Part shown: one piece after another, positions 59,952 through 64,000 of the stretch
Layout: every line of letters begins with the position of its first letter
How positions within the stretch are numbered: position 1 is the first letter of the stretch
Source: Candidatus Desantisbacteria bacterium CG1_02_49_89
Lineage (GTDB): Bacteria > Desantisbacteria > UBA1551
NCBI GenBank assembly: GCA_001871075.1
Contig: MNUP01000033.1
Location: 1 to 64,000, forward strand
Direction: 5' to 3'
DNA: 64,000 nucleotides
Made by a program: the position numbers and the translations under genes
Notes under the pieces: generated by a model
The model's input: only the letters and a program-made list of their open reading frames with translations
What the model was told of the DNA's origin: nothing
Database searches by the model: none

Positions 59952-60680
59952 TTATTTCCCAACAATTTCACCGAGTATTGATCTCTGGATCTCGATAATT
60001 TCCTTTATGCCCTTTTCTCCGAGTAAGGTAAGCTTGTCCATTTGTTCTCTGCTGAATGGTTTTCCCTCGGCAGTGCCCTGTATCTCTACGATAGTGCCGG
60101 CTCCGGTCATGACAAGGTTCATATCCACTTCCGCCTTTGAATCTTCCTCGTATGAAAGGTCAAGCATCAGCGTTCCGCTGACTATCCCAATGCTGATACC
60201 TGCTACAAAATCCCGCACAGGCCAGCTTGAAAGCATCTGGCTTTTTTTCAGATAGGAAAAAGCGTCGCAGAGAGCTATGAACGCTCCGTTTATCGAGGCG
60301 ACCCTTGTTCCGCCGTCAGCCTGGATAACGTCGCAATCTATAGTTATGGTCTTTTCTCCGAATGTTTTAAGATCGGTCACGGCCCTGAGCGACCTGCCGA
60401 TAAGCCTTTGTATTTCATGGGTCCTGCCTCCTGTTCTGCCGCTGTGTCCTTCCCGGGGGATCCTTGTCGCGCTTGACCTCGGCAGCATGCCGTATTCCGC
60501 AGTGACCCAGCCCTGTCCCGAGTTCTTAAGGAAAAAAGGGACCTTTTCGTCAACCGTCGCGGTGCAGATCACCTTGGTATTCCCCGTTTCTATTAAAACC
60601 GAACCCTCAGCATATTTCATATAGGGTCTTGTGATCTTTATATTCCTCAGTTTATCGTTCATCCTTCCGTCTAAACGCAT
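59952..60680 (-). CDS. rph: Ribonuclease PH
   Basis: Phosphorolytic 3'-exonuclease that trims tRNA 3' ends and rRNA. 242 residues. Start [16 protein letters not shown], phosphate-site [40 protein letters not shown] and the C-terminal [16 protein letters not shown] are intact. It is of interest because most tRNAs here lack encoded CCA and carry 3' hairpins. Confidence 0.95.
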   Translation of the reverse strand: MRLDGRMNDKLRNIKITRPYMKYAEGSVLIETGNTKVICTATVDEKVPFFLKNSGQGWVTAEYGMLPRSSATRIPREGHSGRTGGRTHEIQRLIGRSLRAVTDLKTFGEKTITIDCDVIQADGGTRVASINGAFIALCDAFSYLKKSQMLSSWPVRDFVAGISIGIVSGTLMLDLSYEEDSKAEVDMNLVMTGAGTIVEIQGTAEGKPFSREQMDKLTLLGEKGIKEIIEIQRSILGEIVGK

Positions 60681-60858
60681 TAAACCTCCGTTTGATTTAA
60701 TTATGAATTATGAATTATGAGTTATAAGTTATGAATCAACTGCAAGGAATCAAATTGTAACTCAGGGCTTTAGCCCTGATTCATAACTTTGCCCTTCGGG
60801 CAACATTCTCGTGTGGTTTTGCAGAATGTTTTCGAATTCCATAACTCATAATTCATAA
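60681..60858. repeat. Hairpin-rich gap with inverted heptamer arrays
   Basis: ATTATGA x3 and GTTATGA variants at 60700-60736, then hairpins CAGGGCTTTAGCCCTG and TGCCCTTCGGGCA, AACATTCT...AGAATGTT, and an ACTCATA/ATTCATA array at 60842-60858. Confidence 0.85.
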
Positions 60859-61383
60859 TTATTTGTAGATACTTTTACCGTATGAATTAATCCCGACCAA
60901 AACAGGGAAATCTTTCAGTTCAAGCTCATATATCGCTTCCGGACCCAGATCCCTGAAAGCGATCACTTTCGCTTTTGTTATTCTGCGGGAAAGCAGTGCC
61001 CCTGTTCCGCCAACAGCCACAAAATAAACCGCGCCGGATCTTATTATGGCCTTTTTTACGTCTTCTGAACGGTTACCCTTGCCTATCATTCCTTTAATAC
61101 CGAGTTTAAGCAATAGCGGAGTGTAACGGTCCATCCTGGAGCTTGTTGTCGGGCCGCACGAGCCGATCGGCATGCCTTTCGGAGCCGGTGCCGGTCCCGC
61201 GTAATATATCGTCTGTCCCTTCCAATCTATCGGCAGTTTCCAAGCTTTGAGCTTTGAGCTTTGAGCTATTCTTTTATGCGCAGCGTCCCTTGCTGTGTAT
61301 ACTGGTCCCGTCAGCAGAACCTTTTCGCCTGCCCTTAATTTCTTTATGTCAATATTATTTAATGGAAGTATTATTTTTTTCAT
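60859..61383 (-). CDS. Fumarate hydratase class I, beta subunit
   Basis: 174 residues, the C-terminal half of class I fumarase. LRAGEKVLLTGPVYTARDAA, IYYAGPAPAPKGMPIGSCGP and TTSSRMDRYTPLLLKLG are conserved. It hydrates fumarate to malate with the alpha subunit. A heptamer array (61243-61269) is read in frame at residues 38-47 as AQSSKLKA. Its alpha partner is 1.7 kb away, with a glycosidase gene between. Confidence 0.9.
   Translation of the reverse strand: MKKIILPLNNIDIKKLRAGEKVLLTGPVYTARDAAHKRIAQSSKLKAWKLPIDWKGQTIYYAGPAPAPKGMPIGSCGPTTSSRMDRYTPLLLKLGIKGMIGKGNRSEDVKKAIIRSGAVYFVAVGGTGALLSRRITKAKVIAFRDLGPEAIYELELKDFPVLVGINSYGKSIYK
61243..61269. repeat. Heptamer array (AGCTTTG x3) inside the fumarase beta gene
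   Basis: Three perfect 7-bp units and a partial fourth, in frame. Confidence 0.95.
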
Positions 61384-61389
61384 CTTTTA

Positions 61390-61417
61390 ACTTGTTACTT
61401 GTTACTTGTTACTGGAT
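61390..61417. repeat. Heptamer array (ACTTGTT x3 + ACTGGAT)
   Basis: Fills almost the entire gap between the fumarase beta start and the glycosidase stop. Confidence 0.9.
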
Positions 61418-61418
61418 A

Positions 61419-62963
61419 TTAAAACTCAATATGCACTTCCATTCTGCCGCTTCCCTTATGGATAAAATCTACGTAGCTGCTTTTCTCGATCTTCTGCGTG
61501 GTAAATTGCGGGATCTTTCCCGCGCATACAACTTTCTTCGCCTTTTTACCTTCGGGGATCATCACGTGAAATTCTATCTCGCGCGTCTTGCTTCCTTCCA
61601 CAACCATAGAAATTACTGAACCTTTCTGGGAATATTCGTAATTTACGGATTGTTCGGAAGCTCCGTATGCGGCGCTCACGCTTGCCTGTTCTTCTTTTAC
61701 CGAGACCCACTTCGGAGAGAGCTTAATACGCTCAAAAAGGCACGACTGGTCTTTAATACCTGCCAGCCCTTCGATTATTGCTGAAATTATCGCGGCCGCC
61801 CCCCAGCCCCTCGGTCCTCCGCCCTGATCTTTTCCGTCAGGTGTATAGAGAAAATAAATGGTTCCGTCTTTTTTCCATAATGCCTGCAATCTGTCAAGTA
61901 TGTCCAGCGCGTAACTTTCAAATCCGTGGTCAAGGGCTGCTTTTGCCAGCTCGCCCGCTACGAAACCCGCAGGTCCCCCGTTTATGTATTGTTCTGCTTT
62001 GTATCCGCTGAATTCCGGGTATGGCGGGTTGATGCTGAACCATTCCGCAAAATATTTTCCCTGAGTATCCTTCCGCCTCTTGATGTATTCGTTAATTATG
62101 CTCGCTGCCATTTTTTGGTCAGGCAGGCCGCGGTTAATATCATAGGTATTGCTGAGGCTGAGTATATCTTTTTCATTAACTCCTGTATCAAGCGGCGTTC
62201 CCATATGAACCTGGTGGGTATAGTATTTGCCGTTCCAGCACACTTTGTTCGTCCTTAACTTGAAATCCTCTGCTTTTTCCTGCCAGTATTTAACCCTGTC
62301 AAAACTTGCGAACTCGGCGAACATTTTTGCCAGCAATACGCACGCTTCGTAAATTCCGCTGTTGTCGCCGTGCATTATCGCCATGGGGGTTGAATCTTCG
62401 ATCCTTCTGTTATTATTAGGCACGCCATATGTAAAATCCCATGTGTCTATTGTGAAGGCTCTCTTGACAAGAAGGTGGCCTTTGCAGAAACGCTTCTGGT
62501 CGTTCAGGCAATATTCAATCCCTTTTTCGACCCTGTCAACCTGTTCCCTGAGCCAGTCGGTGTCTCCGGTTGCCTGCCAGGCTGAATAAACGCCTTCAGC
62601 CATAAGATATTCAACGTCTGCCTCGATTTCAAGCCGCACGTACCCAAGGCTGTTTTTCTCATCGATCTGAACGCATTCAGGCGTTACCATCCTTGTGTGG
62701 ATATCGTCTTTTCCTACTATCATTTCATAGAAAAACCCTTTGGGGGTCTGCCTTTGCAGGAAATGGTCAAGCCCTGATCTGACTTCTTTCTCCCAGTATT
62801 TGTAACCCTTCATTTCATGGACGTGGTCTCTCAGCCAGCATGGGTTCATGTTCACTGTTTTGCCGTCCACGGTAAATGACTGCCTGTCTCCAGCCACTAT
62901 TTTTTTTAAACCTTCTAAAAAATCATCATACCTCTTGGTGCCTGTCGTGATCTTCGTCTCCAT
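61419..62963 (-). CDS. Six-hairpin glycosidase / amylo-alpha-1,6-glucosidase-like protein
   Basis: 514 residues, no signal peptide. The alpha/alpha-toroid pattern is visible: MNPCWLRDHVHEMKGYKYWE, YSAWQATGDTDWLREQVDRV, WDFTYGVPNNNRRIEDSTPM and PRGWGAAAIISAIIEGLAG. Asp and Glu residues in the second and third blocks are candidate acids. It probably acts on a cytoplasmic oligosaccharide or glycogen-like substrate. It separates the fumarase subunits. Confidence 0.75.
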   Translation of the reverse strand: METKITTGTKRYDDFLEGLKKIVAGDRQSFTVDGKTVNMNPCWLRDHVHEMKGYKYWEKEVRSGLDHFLQRQTPKGFFYEMIVGKDDIHTRMVTPECVQIDEKNSLGYVRLEIEADVEYLMAEGVYSAWQATGDTDWLREQVDRVEKGIEYCLNDQKRFCKGHLLVKRAFTIDTWDFTYGVPNNNRRIEDSTPMAIMHGDNSGIYEACVLLAKMFAEFASFDRVKYWQEKAEDFKLRTNKVCWNGKYYTHQVHMGTPLDTGVNEKDILSLSNTYDINRGLPDQKMAASIINEYIKRRKDTQGKYFAEWFSINPPYPEFSGYKAEQYINGGPAGFVAGELAKAALDHGFESYALDILDRLQALWKKDGTIYFLYTPDGKDQGGGPRGWGAAAIISAIIEGLAGIKDQSCLFERIKLSPKWVSVKEEQASVSAAYGASEQSVNYEYSQKGSVISMVVEGSKTREIEFHVMIPEGKKAKKVVCAGKIPQFTTQKIEKSSYVDFIHKGSGRMEVHIEF

Positions 62964-63096
62964 CTGTTCTCCTTTATATGATTACACCGATTACAAAACC
63001 GATTACACCGATTTAAAAATGATTACTGTGATTTCAAAAGAGATTACGGTGTTACTGCATTCAACTTTTAACGTTTAACTTTTAACGTTTAACTGG
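62964..63096. repeat. Repeat gap: GATTACACCG tracts and TTTAACG heptamers
   Basis: GATTACACCGATTACAAAAC-type repeats at 62978-63050, then AACTTTT/AACGTTT heptamers x4 at 63063-63093 and the palindrome GGCTACAAC/GTTGTAGCC over the fumarase alpha stop codon. Confidence 0.8.
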
Positions 63097-63984
63097 CTAC
63101 AACGTAGTTGTAGCCTTACGCAGAGCCCAGCAGGATATATTGATCGCTACAGGCAGTCCTGCTATATGGGTCGGAAAGGTTTCTATATTTACTCCGAGGG
63201 CAGTTGTCTTACCCCCGAATCCTCCCGGCCCTATCCCCAGCGCATTTATTTTTCTTAATAGTCTATTTGCTAATTCTGACACTTGACATCCGCCCCGATC
63301 AATGTCGGGGCGAGACCTCGCCCTGCCTTTGCGCAGGGCGGGCTGGACTCTTGACACTGGTTTAAGGAGTGCTTCCTTCGCAATCACCATCGCTTTCTCG
63401 GAAGTTCCGCCTATTCCCACTCCAACGATCAGAGGCGGACAGGCATTCGGACCGAATTTCTTAACCGTTTCGACTATAAAATCTTCTATTGCGCCGGATT
63501 TTTCACCGGGCAGGAACATTCTGATCGTACTTGTATTTTCGCTTCCGAAACCCTTGGGCAGTACCGTAATTTTTATCCTGCTGCCCGGAACGACTTTTGT
63601 GTGGATCACGGCTGGAGTGTTGTCGCCTGTATTTACGCGTTTCCCGAAAGGATCTTCCACAACCGAAGCACGCAGGCAGCCTTTTCTATACCCGGAACGC
63701 ACGCCTTCCTGTATTGCTTTTTCAAGATTTCCCTTGATATGAAGATCCTGCCCTATTTCCAAAAACACCACAGCCATCCCGGTATCCTGGCACATCGCGA
63801 TGGATCCTTTTTCCGCTATCTCAATATTTTTGAGGATTGAATCCATAGCGTATCCGGCAAGACCTTTTTCTCTTTTTGCCGCTTTCTGTATGGCTTTTTT
63901 TACATCAGGCCGTAATGTATAATTCGCCCTCATGCACAGTTCCGCTACGGTATCGGTTATTTTAGAAGCATTTATGATTTTCAT
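63097..63984 (-). CDS. Fumarate hydratase class I, alpha subunit, with an in-frame palindromic insertion
   Basis: 295 residues. Cluster cysteines lie in SIAMCQDTGMAVVF, GPNACPPLIVGVGIGG and NISCWALRKA. The REGYRKGCLRASVVEDP-like block is present. Residues ~208-236 (SRVQPALRKGRARSRPDIDR and GGCQVSEL) come from a dispersed double-hairpin repeat (63275-63360). They add about 16 residues where relatives have a short linker before INALGIGPGGFGG. No ribosome site is seen before the ATG, and the window ends 16 bp upstream. Confidence 0.9.
   Translation of the reverse strand: MKIINASKITDTVAELCMRANYTLRPDVKKAIQKAAKREKGLAGYAMDSILKNIEIAEKGSIAMCQDTGMAVVFLEIGQDLHIKGNLEKAIQEGVRSGYRKGCLRASVVEDPFGKRVNTGDNTPAVIHTKVVPGSRIKITVLPKGFGSENTSTIRMFLPGEKSGAIEDFIVETVKKFGPNACPPLIVGVGIGGTSEKAMVIAKEALLKPVSRVQPALRKGRARSRPDIDRGGCQVSELANRLLRKINALGIGPGGFGGKTTALGVNIETFPTHIAGLPVAINISCWALRKATTTL
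63275..63360. repeat. Palindromic repeat inserted in frame in the fumarase alpha gene
   Basis: Stems CCGCCCCGA/TCGGGGCGAG and CGCCCTGC/GCAGGGCG, a diverged relative of 8655-8727 and 59170-59242, bordered by TCTGACACTTGACA and CTCTTGACACTGG heptamer-like ends. Confidence 0.85.
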
Positions 63985-64000
63985 TTGTTTGTTTTATCTT

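Overview
The window is chromosomal DNA from an uncultivated bacterium. A Gram-negative (diderm) cell is suggested by an LptE-like lipoprotein, an LpxB-like glycosyltransferase, a bactofilin/M23 peptidase pair and barrel-like secreted proteins. The standard genetic code fits every frame. I cannot fix the phylum from the sequence; a candidate-phylum lineage (Omnitrophota- or Elusimicrobiota-like) is a low-confidence guess. All coding genes but one (33402-33854), and all ten tRNAs, are on the minus strand.

Layout. 1-8256: a broken SBBP beta-propeller gene, an MDR dehydrogenase between two inverted REP-like repeats, a tight group (frameshifted Cys-rich ORF, phosphodiesterase, GIY-YIG, miaB), DUF1846 and thrS. 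8257-9499: tRNA-Val and tRNA-Phe embedded in repeats. 9500-33283: a large signalling block with six histidine kinases, many receiver domains, an NtrC-type sigma-54 activator, an HD-GYP and a GGDEF protein, PilT, two paralogous secreted proteins behind a sigma-54-like promoter, and two receiver-excisionase HTH fusions. It is interrupted by a ketoacyl synthase/ICMT/SRPBCC cassette. 33402-38689: cNMP-binding protein convergent with an MFS-HEAT protein, a solute-binding protein and a PfkB kinase. 39014-53768: tRNA-Leu, OppF, AroE, bactofilin, M23, sugar enzymes, and an envelope/translation block (lpxB-like, DUF362, lptE, pth, L25, prs, glmM-like, glmU-like, MFS). 53769-59253: eight tRNAs in repeats, with PilZ, ThuA-Gfo fusion and efp between them. 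59254-64000: rdgB, rph and a class I fumarase split by a six-hairpin glycosidase.

Function. GGDEF (make), HD-GYP (degrade) and PilZ (sense) form a c-di-GMP set beside PilT, so surface motility is a plausible output. The NtrC regulator and the sigma-54-like promoter are adjacent. glmM/glmU supply UDP-GlcNAc for envelope synthesis.

The most unusual content is the repeat landscape. (i) Short imperfect tandem arrays, mostly 7-bp and some 8-bp units of 3-5 copies, sit in about 20 places and run in frame through several genes. (ii) Palindromic elements occur in intergenic DNA and inside fumA. (iii) All ten tRNA genes have a hairpin of private sequence directly after the 3' end. (iv) tRNA-Val, -Phe and -Pro each have an upstream partial copy of their own 5' half whose D-loop is interrupted by an insert. 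The Phe and Pro inserts share a hairpin with compensatory arm changes.
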